The position numbers were made by a program, and so were the translations under genes. From Acidovorax sp. A1169 (lineage in GTDB: Bacteria; Pseudomonadota; Gammaproteobacteria; Burkholderiales; Burkholderiaceae_C): a stretch of 64,000 bases of DNA. Positions 20,146 through 28,766 of this stretch are shown here, in pieces. How positions within the stretch are numbered: position 1 is the first letter of the stretch; each line of letters starts with the position of its first letter. The stretch lies in the NCBI RefSeq assembly GCF_030704685.1, contig NZ_JAUZDX010000007.1, positions 1 to 64,000 on the forward strand, read 5' to 3'. The notes beneath the pieces are model-generated. The model did not search any database. It was not told the origin of the DNA and was given only the letters and a program-made list of their open reading frames with translations.

Positions 20146-21060
20146 TCAGCGGCGCACCTTGGAGGCGAACAGGCCCTGCGGCCGCACCATGAGGATCAGC
20201 ACGATCAGCGACAGCGTGATCACCTTGGCCATGGAGCCGGCCAGGAAGAACTCGGTGATCGACTGCGTCTGCGCGATGCCGAAGGCCGAGACCACGGTGC
20301 CCAACAGGCTGGCCGCGCCGCCGAAGGTGACGACCAGGAAGGCATCCACGATGTAGAGCGAGCCCGAGGTCGGCCCCGTGGAGCCGATGGTGGTGAAGGC
20401 AGCCCCCGCCACGCCGGCGATGCCGCAGCCGATGGCGAAAGTCAGGCGGTCGGTCTTTTGCGTATCGATGCCCGTGGCGTTGGCCATCACGCGGTTGGCC
20501 ACCGTGGCACGGACCCTGAGGCCCCAGCGGCTTCGGTGCAGAGCCAGCAGCACGCCACAGGTGACCACCGCCGTGAGACCCAGCACGAACATGCCGTTGA
20601 TGGGGATGTCCAGGCCCTCGACGGGCGCCCAGGAGCCCAGCAGCCAGTCGGGCAGCGTGGGGCTGACTTCCTTGGGGCCGATGAAGGTGCGAAAGCACTG
20701 CTGCAGTGCCAGGCTGATGCCCCAGGTAGCCAGCAGCGTATCGAGCGGGCGCTTGTACAGGTGGCGGATGAGCCCCCACTCCACCAGCCAGCCCGCGGCA
20801 AAGGCAAAGCCGAAGGCGGCCACGATGGCCACCGGAAAATAGTAAGCCACCAGCTGCGGCGCATGCGTGGAGGCCAGCGTGGAGCCCAGGTAGATGGTGT
20901 AGGCGCCGATGGTCATGAACTCGCCATGCGCCATGTTGATCACGCCCATCTGCCCGAAGATGATGGCCAGCCCCAGGCCCATGAGCAGCAGCACGGCAAA
21001 CAGGCTCAGGCCCGCAAAGCCCTGCATGAGGCCGATGTTGAGCATTTCCGAAAAGTTCAT
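20146..21060 (-). CDS. urtB: Urea/short-chain amide ABC transporter permease UrtB
   Basis: A 304-residue LivH/UrtB-type permease. The N-terminal part carries GLGLAIIFGQMGVINMAHGE (about 30-49), diagnostic for the family, followed by membrane helices and the loop RATVANRVMANATGIDTQKT. It has no large periplasmic N-terminal extension of the kind found in some UrtB proteins. An 83-base gap with a hairpin separates it from urtA upstream; urtC follows 41 bases later. Confidence 0.94.
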   Translation of the reverse strand: MNFSEMLNIGLMQGFAGLSLFAVLLLMGLGLAIIFGQMGVINMAHGEFMTIGAYTIYLGSTLASTHAPQLVAYYFPVAIVAAFGFAFAAGWLVEWGLIRHLYKRPLDTLLATWGISLALQQCFRTFIGPKEVSPTLPDWLLGSWAPVEGLDIPINGMFVLGLTAVVTCGVLLALHRSRWGLRVRATVANRVMANATGIDTQKTDRLTFAIGCGIAGVAGAAFTTIGSTGPTSGSLYIVDAFLVVTFGGAASLLGTVVSAFGIAQTQSITEFFLAGSMAKVITLSLIVLILMVRPQGLFASKVRR

Positions 21061-21100
21061 GGGTGCCAGACTCCATTCACGGCAAACAAGGGGTGGCCAT

Positions 21101-21132
21101 GCAGCGGCCCGGCCTGGTGGGCCGGACGCTGC
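21101..21132 (-). promoter_or_regulatory. Intergenic hairpin between urtA and urtB
   Basis: GCAGCG and CCGGC pair with GCCGG and CGCTGC across a seven-base loop, interrupted by a small internal bulge. There is no U-tract, so it is not a classic terminator. Such hairpins behind binding-protein genes commonly shield the upstream mRNA and give the receptor a higher expression level than the permeases. That role is inferred. Confidence 0.45.
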
Positions 21133-21143
21133 GGCGGTGGGAA

Positions 21144-22412
21144 TTACTGGTAGCCCTTAGGGAATGGATCGGGCTTGATGAGCTCGGGCGACTCTGCGAC
21201 GACCTTGAAGCTCGCATCCGGCATGCCCATGGCGATGCGCGACTTGCTCCACAGGTGGTGGTTGGCGTCGAGCTTGACGTAGCCCTCGGGTGCGGTCTTG
21301 AGCTCAATGCCCGGCGAGGCGGCCACCACCTTGTCCACGTCGAAGCTCTTGGCCTTCTCGACCGCGGCCTTCCACAGCCACGGGCCCAGGTAGCCGGCCT
21401 GGGTCACGTCGCCGATCACGGCATCCTTGCCGTACTTGCCCTTGAAGGCAGCGACGAACTTCTTGTTGTTCTCGTTGTCCAGCGACTGGAAGTACTTCAT
21501 CGACGAGAAGAAGCCCGCGAAGTTCTCGCCGCCCACGCCCGTCATCTCGTCCTCGGTGACCGAGAGGGTGACCAAAAGCTGCTTGTCGCCCGTGATGCCG
21601 GCGGCCTTGAGCGCCTTGTAGAACGCCACGTTGGAGCCGCCCACCACGGCGACGAACAGGCAGTCGGGCTTCTGCACCTTGATCTTGTTCATCAGCGAGC
21701 CGAAGTTGGTGCTGCCCAGCGGGTAGTACTCCTCGCCCACGATCTTGCCCTTCTGAAAGTTCTCCACGTGCTTGCGCGCGATCTTCATCGAGGTGCGCGG
21801 CCAGATGTAGTCCGAGCCGATCAGGAAGAAGGTCTTGGCCTTCTTCTCGGTCTTGGCCCACTCCAGGCTGTACAGGATCTGCTGCGTGGCCTCCTGGCCG
21901 GTGTAGATCACGTTCTTGGACTGCTCCAGGCCTTCGTAGAAGGTGGGGTAGTACAAGAGGCCGTTCTCCTTTTCGAACACCGGCAGCACGGCCTTGCGCG
22001 AGGCGCTGGTCCAGCAGCCGAACACGGCGGCGCAGTGGTCGTTGATGAGCAGCTTCTTGGATTTTTCGGCGAAGGTAGGCCAGTCGGAGGCGCCGTCTTC
22101 CTTGATGACCTTGATCTTGCGGCCCAGCACGCCACCCATGGCATTGATCTGGTCAATGGCGAGCTGCTCGGCCTGGATGGAGCCGGTCTCGGAGATGGCC
22201 ATGGTGCCGGTGGCCGAATGCAGCTGGCCCACGGTGACTTCGGTGTCCGTCACGGCCAGCTTGGTGGTGTTGACCTGGGCGGTGGGCTGGGCGAAGGACC
22301 AGGCCGGCAGGCCCGCCATCGAGGCGGCGCCCATGGCCTGCAGCAGGCGGCGGCGGCCGCCGTCCGTGGAGGGAGGAAGGCCCAGGGCATTCGGATCGGT
22401 GAGGTGCTTCAT
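21144..22412 (-). CDS. urtA: Urea/short-chain amide ABC transporter receptor UrtA
   Basis: A 422-residue periplasmic binding protein of the UrtA/AmiC-like family. The export signal (about 20-45) has twin arginines (GGRRRLLQAMGAASMAG). The mature protein shows VTVGQLHSATGTMAISETGS, the start of UrtA/FmdD receptors, and VFGCWTSASRKAVLPVFE. The ATG at 22412 has AAGGAG nine bases upstream. It heads the operon and faces the transporter-kinase gene at 22604. Given fmdA and amiE in the operon, the ligand may be a short-chain amide as well as, or instead of, urea. Confidence 0.94.
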   Translation of the reverse strand: MKHLTDPNALGLPPSTDGGRRRLLQAMGAASMAGLPAWSFAQPTAQVNTTKLAVTDTEVTVGQLHSATGTMAISETGSIQAEQLAIDQINAMGGVLGRKIKVIKEDGASDWPTFAEKSKKLLINDHCAAVFGCWTSASRKAVLPVFEKENGLLYYPTFYEGLEQSKNVIYTGQEATQQILYSLEWAKTEKKAKTFFLIGSDYIWPRTSMKIARKHVENFQKGKIVGEEYYPLGSTNFGSLMNKIKVQKPDCLFVAVVGGSNVAFYKALKAAGITGDKQLLVTLSVTEDEMTGVGGENFAGFFSSMKYFQSLDNENNKKFVAAFKGKYGKDAVIGDVTQAGYLGPWLWKAAVEKAKSFDVDKVVAASPGIELKTAPEGYVKLDANHHLWSKSRIAMGMPDASFKVVAESPELIKPDPFPKGYQ

Positions 22413-22603
22413 GGTGAAAACGCTCCTTGCAACAGACGGGTTGGGGTGGTGTGCGGCGCTGGCCGGCTGGGTTGCCGTGGGTGCCGCGCTGGTGCCAAGA
22501 TTAGGGACAACCCTGGTACGCGCCCATACGTCAATTAACGTAGCCCGTGCGTACGCACCTCGCGGCAAGCGTTGCTAGAACGTTTCTTGCATGGGCCCCG
22601 TGC

Positions 22604-25600
22604 ATGCCCTCCACCCCTCCGTCCGGCGCGCCCCAGCCTGCCCAGCAGACGATCTTTCGCTTCCGGCGCGAGTACAACGCCTGGGTGGCCGACGAGACCA
22701 TGGAGGACTACGCGCTGCGCTACACCCCCAAGAGCTTTCGGCGCTGGAGCGAGTTCCGCGTGGCGAACACGGCGTTCGGCTCGCTGTCCTTTCTGGCGCT
22801 GGAGGCCATCGGCGGGGCGATTGCGCTCAACTACGGCTTCAGCAATGCCATGTGGGCCATCCTCGCGGTGGGGGTGCTGATCTTCCTCACCGGGCTGCCG
22901 ATTGCCTACTACGCGGCGCGCTACGGGCTGGACATGGACCTGCTCACGCGCGGCGCGGGCTTCGGCTACCTGGGCTCGACCATCACCTCGCTGATCTACG
23001 CGGTGTTCACCTTCATCTTCTTCGCGCTGGAGGCGGCCATCATGGCGCTGGCGCTGCAGATGGTGGTGGACTGGCCGCTGCAGTGGTGCTACGTGGTCTC
23101 GTCCCTGGTCATCCTGCCCCTGGCCATGCGCGGCATCACGCTGATCTCGCGCCTTCAGGCCTGGACGCAGCCGCTGTGGCTGTTTTTGCTGCTGCTGCCC
23201 TTCGTCTGGATCGCGCTGGCGCAGCCGCAGCTGTACCGCGACTTCGCGGGGCTGTCGGGCCTCAAGAGCGGCAGCAGCCAGTTCAACCTGCTGATGTTCG
23301 GCGTGGCGGGCACGGTGATCTTCTCGCTGGTGGTGCAGATCGGCGAGCAGGTGGACTTTCTGCGCTTTTTGCCCGAGCGCACGGCCGCCAACCGCTGGCG
23401 CTGGTGGGGCGCGGTGCTGGTGGCGGGCCCGGGCTGGATCGTGATGGGCATGCTGAAGATGGCGGGCGGCGCCTTCCTGGCCTTTGCGGCACTGCAGTTC
23501 GAGGTGGGCACCACGCGCGCGGCCGAGCCCACGCAGATGTTCCTGGCGGGCTTCCACCAGGTCATGGCGGCGCTCGGACTGCCGGGCCTGGCGGTGGCGG
23601 TCACGGTGCTCTTCGTCGTCGTCTCGCAGATCAAGATCAACCTGACGAATGCCTACGCGGGCTCGCTCGCCTGGTCCAACTTCTTCGCGCGCATCACGCG
23701 CAGCCACCCGGGGCGCGTGGTCTGGCTGGTGTTCAACGTGGGCATCGCCACGCTGCTCATGACGCTCGGGGTCTTCGGCGCGCTCGAGAAGGTGCTGGCG
23801 GTTTACAGCAACGTGGCGATTGCCTGGGTGGGGGCGCTGGTGGCTGACCTGGTGATCAACAAACCGCTCGGGCTGTCGCCGCCGGGCATCGAGTTCCGCC
23901 GTGCGCACCTGTACGACTTCAACCCCGTGGGCCTGGGCTCCATGGTGCTGGCGGCCACGGTGGCCTGCTGCGCCTACGCGGGCATGCTCGGCGAGATGGC
24001 GGCCGCGTTCTCTCCCTTCATTGCGCTGGTGCTGTCGATGGCGCTGGCGCCGCTGCTGGCCTGGGCCACGGGCGGGCGCTACTACCTGGCGCGCCAGCCC
24101 GACACCACCTGGCAGCCCGGCGAGGCGGTGCGCTGCACGGTGTGCGAGAACCAGTTCGAATCCGAAGACATGGCGCGCTGCCCGGCCTATGGCGCGGCCA
24201 TCTGCTCGCTGTGCTGCTCGCTCGAATCGCGCTGCCATGACCGCTGCAAGACCGGCTCGCGCGCCACCGACCAGCTGCGCGCCGTGGCCGCGCTGCTGTT
24301 GCCGCGCCACTGGGCGGCCAAGGTCAACTTCCGCATGGGCCAGTACCTGATGGTGATGGTCTCGCTGTGCGCGGTGATGGTCTTCCTGCTCGGCGTGGTC
24401 TATGTGCAGGAGAGCATCGAGACGCCAGCGCAGTTCCTGCGCATGCCCTTCTTCAAGGTGTTCGCGCTGCTGGCCCTGCTGGCCGCCGTGTGCGCCTGGT
24501 GGGTGGTGCTGAGCACCGACAGCCGGCGCATGGCGCAGGATGAATCGGAGCGGCAGACGCAGCTCTTGCTGCAGGAGATCGAGGCGCACAAGCGCACCGA
24601 TGCCGAGCTGCAAGCCGCCAAGGACCAGGCCGAATCGGCCAGCCTGGCCAAGACGCGCTATGTGGCCGGCATGACGCACGAGCTGCGTTCGCCGCTCAAC
24701 AGCATCCTCGGCTACACCCAGATCCTGCTCAAGAACCCGCAGACCGATGGCTGGCTGCGCGAGAGCCTGTCCACCATCCAGCACAGCGGCCAGCACATGC
24801 ATGCGCTGATCGACGGCTCGCTGGAGCTGGCGCGCATCGAGGCCGGCCGCCTGCGCCTGGACCTGCTGCCCCTGCCCCTGCCCGAGCTGATCCAGAACGT
24901 GGAGGGCATGCTGCGCCCGCAAGCGGAGGCCAGGGGCCTGCGCTTCGTGGTGCAGACCGAAGGCACCATGCCCGGCTGGATACGGGCCGATGCCAAGCGG
25001 CTGCGCCAGATTTTGATCAACCTGCTGTCCAACGCGGTGCGCTTCACCGAGCGCGGCGAGGTGCGGCTGCGCCTGGACTTTCGCCCGCATGTCTCGCGCA
25101 TCGAGGTGATCGACACCGGCATCGGCATCGAGCCGCAAGACCTTGAACGCATCTTCCTGCCGTTCGAGCGTGGCAGCGCCGGCCGCCGCGCGAGCGAGGC
25201 CGGAACCGGCCTGGGCCTGACCATCACGCACCTGCTCACGCAGCTCATGGGGGGCGAGCTCACGGTGGCCAGCACGCCCGGCCAGGGCAGCACCTTCACC
25301 GTGCGCCTGTACCTGCCCGGCATCTCGCCCGACCCGGCATGGCGCCCGGCCCACATGGCGGCACTGCGCCCGGTGATCGGCCACATCGGCCCGCGCCGCA
25401 CGCTGCTGGTGGTGGACGACCAGCCGCTGCAGCGCCAATTGCTGGCTGGCCTGCTAGTGCCGCTGGGCTTCATCGTGCGCGAGGCGGCCAGTGGCCTCGA
25501 ATGCGTGGAGATCGTGCGCCAGAGCCCGCCCGACCTGGTGCTGCTGGACATTTCCATGGACGACCTCGATGGCTGGCAGACGGCCGCGCTGCTGCGCACG

Positions 25601-26041
25601 CTGCGCCCGGCGTCGGAGCTGCCCATCGTCTTCGTCTCGGCCAACCAGTTCGACCACGAGCCCGGGCGCCTGGCGGCCATGCAGGTGCAGAGCTTCGTGG
25701 GCAAGCCGGTGATCGAGTCCGAGCTGCTGCGCGCGCTGCAGGCGGCGCTGCAGCTCGAATGGGTGCACGACAACACGCCGCCACCCTTGCCGACCGCAAT
25801 GGGCGAGGCCGTGGGCCAGGTACCTGCGTCCACCAGCCTGCCCCAGGGCCTGCGCGACGACCTGACCCGACTGGCACGCCAGGGCCAGGCCGGCGCCGTG
25901 CGCGAGCTGCTGCGCCAGGCGCGTGCCGAACTGCCTGCCCATGCCGCCGCACTGGCCGTGCTGCAGGCCTGCGCCGACCGTTTCGATTTCGAGGCCCTGG
26001 CCCACCACCTTCGCGAACCCGACCATGAACAGCTCCTTTGA
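22604..26041 (+). CDS. Hybrid sensor histidine kinase with NCS1-permease module
   Basis: An 1145-residue fusion. Residues about 1-500 form a complete NCS1 (nucleobase:cation symporter-1)-like permease with about 12 helices, including LEAIGGAIALNYGFSNAMWA. Residues 511-548 hold a cysteine cluster starting CTVC. Two further helices (about 580 and 620) and a coiled coil lead to HisKA (His692 in MTHELRSPLNSILGY) and HATPase (DTGIGI, GTGLGL). A receiver domain has Asp982 in LLDISMDDLDGW. A helical tail without an obvious phosphotransfer His ends the protein. The start at 22604 is the ATG nearest the conserved part; one at 22547 would add 19 residues. It probably senses an amide/urea-related compound and faces the amide operon. 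Confidence 0.9.
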   Translation: MPSTPPSGAPQPAQQTIFRFRREYNAWVADETMEDYALRYTPKSFRRWSEFRVANTAFGSLSFLALEAIGGAIALNYGFSNAMWAILAVGVLIFLTGLPIAYYAARYGLDMDLLTRGAGFGYLGSTITSLIYAVFTFIFFALEAAIMALALQMVVDWPLQWCYVVSSLVILPLAMRGITLISRLQAWTQPLWLFLLLLPFVWIALAQPQLYRDFAGLSGLKSGSSQFNLLMFGVAGTVIFSLVVQIGEQVDFLRFLPERTAANRWRWWGAVLVAGPGWIVMGMLKMAGGAFLAFAALQFEVGTTRAAEPTQMFLAGFHQVMAALGLPGLAVAVTVLFVVVSQIKINLTNAYAGSLAWSNFFARITRSHPGRVVWLVFNVGIATLLMTLGVFGALEKVLAVYSNVAIAWVGALVADLVINKPLGLSPPGIEFRRAHLYDFNPVGLGSMVLAATVACCAYAGMLGEMAAAFSPFIALVLSMALAPLLAWATGGRYYLARQPDTTWQPGEAVRCTVCENQFESEDMARCPAYGAAICSLCCSLESRCHDRCKTGSRATDQLRAVAALLLPRHWAAKVNFRMGQYLMVMVSLCAVMVFLLGVVYVQESIETPAQFLRMPFFKVFALLALLAAVCAWWVVLSTDSRRMAQDESERQTQLLLQEIEAHKRTDAELQAAKDQAESASLAKTRYVAGMTHELRSPLNSILGYTQILLKNPQTDGWLRESLSTIQHSGQHMHALIDGSLELARIEAGRLRLDLLPLPLPELIQNVEGMLRPQAEARGLRFVVQTEGTMPGWIRADAKRLRQILINLLSNAVRFTERGEVRLRLDFRPHVSRIEVIDTGIGIEPQDLERIFLPFERGSAGRRASEAGTGLGLTITHLLTQLMGGELTVASTPGQGSTFTVRLYLPGISPDPAWRPAHMAALRPVIGHIGPRRTLLVVDDQPLQRQLLAGLLVPLGFIVREAASGLECVEIVRQSPPDLVLLDISMDDLDGWQTAALLRTLRPASELPIVFVSANQFDHEPGRLAAMQVQSFVGKPVIESELLRALQAALQLEWVHDNTPPPLPTAMGEAVGQVPASTSLPQGLRDDLTRLARQGQAGAVRELLRQARAELPAHAAALAVLQACADRFDFEALAHHLREPDHEQLL

Positions 26042-26951
26042 CCCATCGGCCCCAGCCAGCCCCGCAGGGCCCGGCCAGCGCGTCATCCTGGTGGTGGACG
26101 ATGCCCTGGACACCCTGCGCATGCTCTGCGACGCGCTCGCCGCAGAGGGCTATGCTGTGCTGGCCGCGCGCGATGCGCAGGAGGCCCTGCAACGCTTCGA
26201 CATGGTGGTGCCCGACGGGGTGCTGCTGGACGCGGTGATGCCCGGCATCGACGGCTTTGCGCTGTGCCGCCAGCTCAAGGCCACGCCGCCCTGGTCGCAC
26301 GTGCCCATCGTGTTCATGACCGGGCTGTCGGACACGGCGCAGATCCTGCAGGGCTTTGACAGTGGCGGGGTGGACTATGTGGTCAAGCCGCTGCGCATCC
26401 CCGAGGTGCTGGCGCGCCTGGCGACCCACGTGCGCAATGCCCAGGCCACGCGCATGGCGCGCGAGGCCGTGGACGTGGCCGGCCTGGGCGTGGTGGTACT
26501 CGATGGCCAGGGCCGCATGGCCTGGCGCTCACCCCAGGCCACACGCTGGCTGGAAGATGCCTTTGCCCATGCCGAGGCGCCCGCAGAACTGGCCGCTGCC
26601 TGGCTGGTGCAGGCCCAGCGCGATGGCGAACAGACCCTGGCATTGGCCGACGGCCGGCAGCTGCTGGCCCGGCACATGGGGGCCAGCGGCCTGGCCGAAT
26701 CGATGCTGCTGCTCAGCCACGCACGGCCGGAGGCCGCCGCGCCGCGCCGCCTGCAGCAGGTGGCGTTGACGCCGCGCGAGACCGAGGTGCTCTCGTGGCT
26801 GACCAAGGGCAAGACCAACCGCGACATCGCCGACATCCTGGGCATGAGCCCGCGCACGGTGAACAAGCACCTGGAGCACATCTTCGAGAAGCTGGGGGTG
26901 GAGACACGCACCGCCGCTGCAGCCATCGCGGGGCAGCTGCTGCAGGGCTGA
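26025..26951 (+). CDS. LuxR-type response regulator, partner of the transporter-kinase
   Basis: A 308-residue response regulator. The receiver domain spans about 20-140, with the acidic pair in VILVVDDALD, phospho-acceptor Asp69 in LLDAVMPGIDGF and the Lys of VDYVVKPLRIPEV. A degenerate PAS-like segment (about 150-235, GLGVVVLDGQGRMAWR) follows. A LuxR/NarL HTH ends the protein (about 250-305, LTPRETEVLSWLTKGKTNRD). Its ATG lies inside the last codons of the kinase gene (17-base overlap), so the two are translationally coupled. The likely target is the divergent urt-fmd-ami operon. Confidence 0.92.
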   Translation: MNSSFDPSAPASPAGPGQRVILVVDDALDTLRMLCDALAAEGYAVLAARDAQEALQRFDMVVPDGVLLDAVMPGIDGFALCRQLKATPPWSHVPIVFMTGLSDTAQILQGFDSGGVDYVVKPLRIPEVLARLATHVRNAQATRMAREAVDVAGLGVVVLDGQGRMAWRSPQATRWLEDAFAHAEAPAELAAAWLVQAQRDGEQTLALADGRQLLARHMGASGLAESMLLLSHARPEAAAPRRLQQVALTPRETEVLSWLTKGKTNRDIADILGMSPRTVNKHLEHIFEKLGVETRTAAAAIAGQLLQG

Positions 26952-26993
26952 TGCGGTTGTGCGAGCGGGGCGGTCCTGAGAAAGGCGCCGGTC

Positions 26994-27146
26994 CTATTTC
27001 ATGCCGAACACGATGATGGCGGTGACCGCCACCACCCCGATGACGACCAGGCCCACCACCTGCACGACCATCTCGGCACGAATGAGGTTGACCCAGAAGC
27101 CACCGCCTGCAGGCGGCGAAGGATTCTTGTCCTGGTTTTGATCCAT
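26994..27146 (-). CDS. Small single-span membrane protein
   Basis: A 50-residue protein with a hydrophilic N-terminus (MDQNQDKNPSPPAGGG) and one membrane helix (about 27-47, VVQVVGLVVIGVVAVTAIIV). AAGGAG lies seven bases before the ATG at 27146, which supports real translation. No family is recognised. It converges on the response-regulator gene and lies behind the PACE gene on the same strand, 79 bases away. Confidence 0.65.
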   Translation of the reverse strand: MDQNQDKNPSPPAGGGFWVNLIRAEMVVQVVGLVVIGVVAVTAIIVFGMK

Positions 27147-27225
27147 GCTGGCTCCTTGATTGACTGTTTTCAGTCTAAGCAGCCTGTGCATCCCCCGGGT
27201 AACAAAGCGCACATTGCGTGCGGCG

Positions 27226-27717
27226 TCAGACCTGTGCAGCCCCCTGCGCACTGGCGGGCAGGCCGAACACCTGGTCGAACACCCAATTGAAGACGAAGGT
27301 GTAGCACAGGAAGAAGACGATCATGCCGATGTCCATCACCAGCGCCTGCCACAGGCTGATCTGGAACCACCAGGCAAAGATCGGTACCAGGGTGATCACC
27401 AAGCCCATCTCGAAGCTCACAGCATGCACCACGCGGCGGGCTGCGCTGCGCCCGCGCACCTCCTGCCGCGCCTCCCAGCGCTCGAAGGCCCAGTTGAACA
27501 GCAGGTTCCAGGCCACGGCGATGAGGGCGGCAACGGCCGCGATCACGCCCGCATGTGCTGCGCCCTGGCCCGACAGAAAAGCCAGTCCGGCGGTGGCGGC
27601 AGCAATGGCAATGAGTTCGTACAGCGTGACGTAGACGACGCGGCGCTTTACGCCCTGCAGGCCGGCGGCAGCCTGCGGCGCCGCCAGAGAGGTGGTGGTG
27701 GTGTTCTGCGATTCCAT
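27226..27717 (-). CDS. PACE family multidrug efflux protein
   Basis: A 163-residue, four-helix membrane protein of the PACE (proteobacterial antimicrobial compound efflux, AceI-like) family. It is a tandem of two bacterial-transmembrane-pair repeats. The first ends ALIAVAWNLLFNWAFERWE and the second IVFFLCYTFVFNWVFDQVFG, each with the WN/YT-x3-FNW-x-F/D core. Characterised members export chlorhexidine and other biocides by proton exchange. The adjacent divergent LysR gene is the classic arrangement for PACE regulation. ATG 27717 is preferred over an earlier in-frame Met three codons upstream. Confidence 0.93.
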   Translation of the reverse strand: MESQNTTTTSLAAPQAAAGLQGVKRRVVYVTLYELIAIAAATAGLAFLSGQGAAHAGVIAAVAALIAVAWNLLFNWAFERWEARQEVRGRSAARRVVHAVSFEMGLVITLVPIFAWWFQISLWQALVMDIGMIVFFLCYTFVFNWVFDQVFGLPASAQGAAQV

Positions 27718-27761
27718 GGACCGCACTTTATGTGCGTCGTTCTGATATAAAAAGTTAGCTT

Positions 27762-27780
27762 ATGTCAGTTTTTCTGATAG
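27762..27780. promoter_or_regulatory. Candidate LysR box between PACE and LysR genes
   Basis: ATGTCAG-TTTTT-CTGATAG is an imperfect inverted repeat in the 71-base divergent spacer. It has the length and AT-rich centre expected of a LysR T-N11-A site. It lies close to the LysR start codon, consistent with autoregulation. Confidence 0.4.
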
Positions 27781-27788
27781 ATTGAGCC

Positions 27789-28766
27789 ATGGCTTTTTCC
27801 TCGGACAACATCCAGGTCTTTCTTTCGGTGCTGGACCAGGGGTCCTTTTCGGCTGCAGCCCGCAGCCTCTCGCGCGTGCCGTCTGCCGTGAGCATGGCCA
27901 TTGCCCACCTGGAGGCGGAGCTGGACATGCCGCTCTTTGACCGCAGCGGCCGCGAGCCCCGGCCCACGGCGGCGGCCCGGGCTCTGGAGCCCCAGGCGCG
28001 GCTGCTGGCCGGTCAGCTGCAGCAGCTCAATGCGCAGGCGCTGTCGCTCACCCAGGGGCTGGAGGAACGGCTCACGGTGGCGATTGCGCCCGAGCTGCTG
28101 GCCTCGCGCTGGACGGAGCCCATTGCCGCCCTGGCACGCGAATACCCGCTGCTGCAGGTGGAGGTGCTGGCCGCGCCCCAGGTCGATGCGCTCGAGTTGC
28201 TGCACACCGGGCGCGCGCAGCTGGCGCTGGTGTTCGAGCGGCCCAGCATCGACGGGCGCGAAGGCTTCCAGGAGGTAGGCAGCGAAACCCTGGTGGCCGT
28301 GATGGCACCCGACCACCCGGTGCTGCAGGCCGCGCGCGAAGCTGCCACCGCGCGCGGCGAACCGGCCGGGGAGGCGCAGCTGCGCGAGGAGCACCTCACG
28401 ACCACACGGCAGATCGTGGTGGCCAGCCGCGACCTGGCGCAGATCGACCGGCGCTTCGTCTTCGCGCGCCACCACTGGCGTACCGACAACCACCTGGCCG
28501 CCCTGGGCCTGATCGAGGCCGGCCTGGGCTGGGGCTGGCAGCCACGCGCCCTGGTGCAGCCGCGCATCGACGCCGGCACCCTGGTGGAGATGCCCTTCGA
28601 GAACCTGAGCAATGGCACGGCCCTGTGGGTGGACGTGGTGTGGTCCAAAGAGCGGCCGCTGGGTCTGGGCGCACGGCGCTTCGTGGCGCTGATGTCGCAC
28701 GACGCGTACCGGGCCGGGCATCCCGCCGAGCAGGTCTGCTCCACGTCCGCATCAGAACACGCGTGA
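27789..28766 (+). CDS. LysR family regulator of the PACE gene
   Basis: A 325-residue LysR-type regulator. The HTH (residues 1-60) contains IQVFLSVLDQGSFSAAARSL and VPSAVSMAIAHLEAELDMPL. The effector domain starts near residue 95 (RLTVAIAPELLASRW). It is divergent from the PACE efflux gene, so it most likely activates or represses it in response to a compound that PACE exports. Its last 15 bases overlap the convergent MBL-hydrolase gene. Confidence 0.92.
   Translation: MAFSSDNIQVFLSVLDQGSFSAAARSLSRVPSAVSMAIAHLEAELDMPLFDRSGREPRPTAAARALEPQARLLAGQLQQLNAQALSLTQGLEERLTVAIAPELLASRWTEPIAALAREYPLLQVEVLAAPQVDALELLHTGRAQLALVFERPSIDGREGFQEVGSETLVAVMAPDHPVLQAAREAATARGEPAGEAQLREEHLTTTRQIVVASRDLAQIDRRFVFARHHWRTDNHLAALGLIEAGLGWGWQPRALVQPRIDAGTLVEMPFENLSNGTALWVDVVWSKERPLGLGARRFVALMSHDAYRAGHPAEQVCSTSASEHA

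Noticed and set aside
22535-25438. 967-codon minus-strand frame opposite the transporter-kinase gene
   Set aside because: Its translation is His/Gln/Arg-rich with no domain, while the plus strand encodes a protein with clear kinase motifs.
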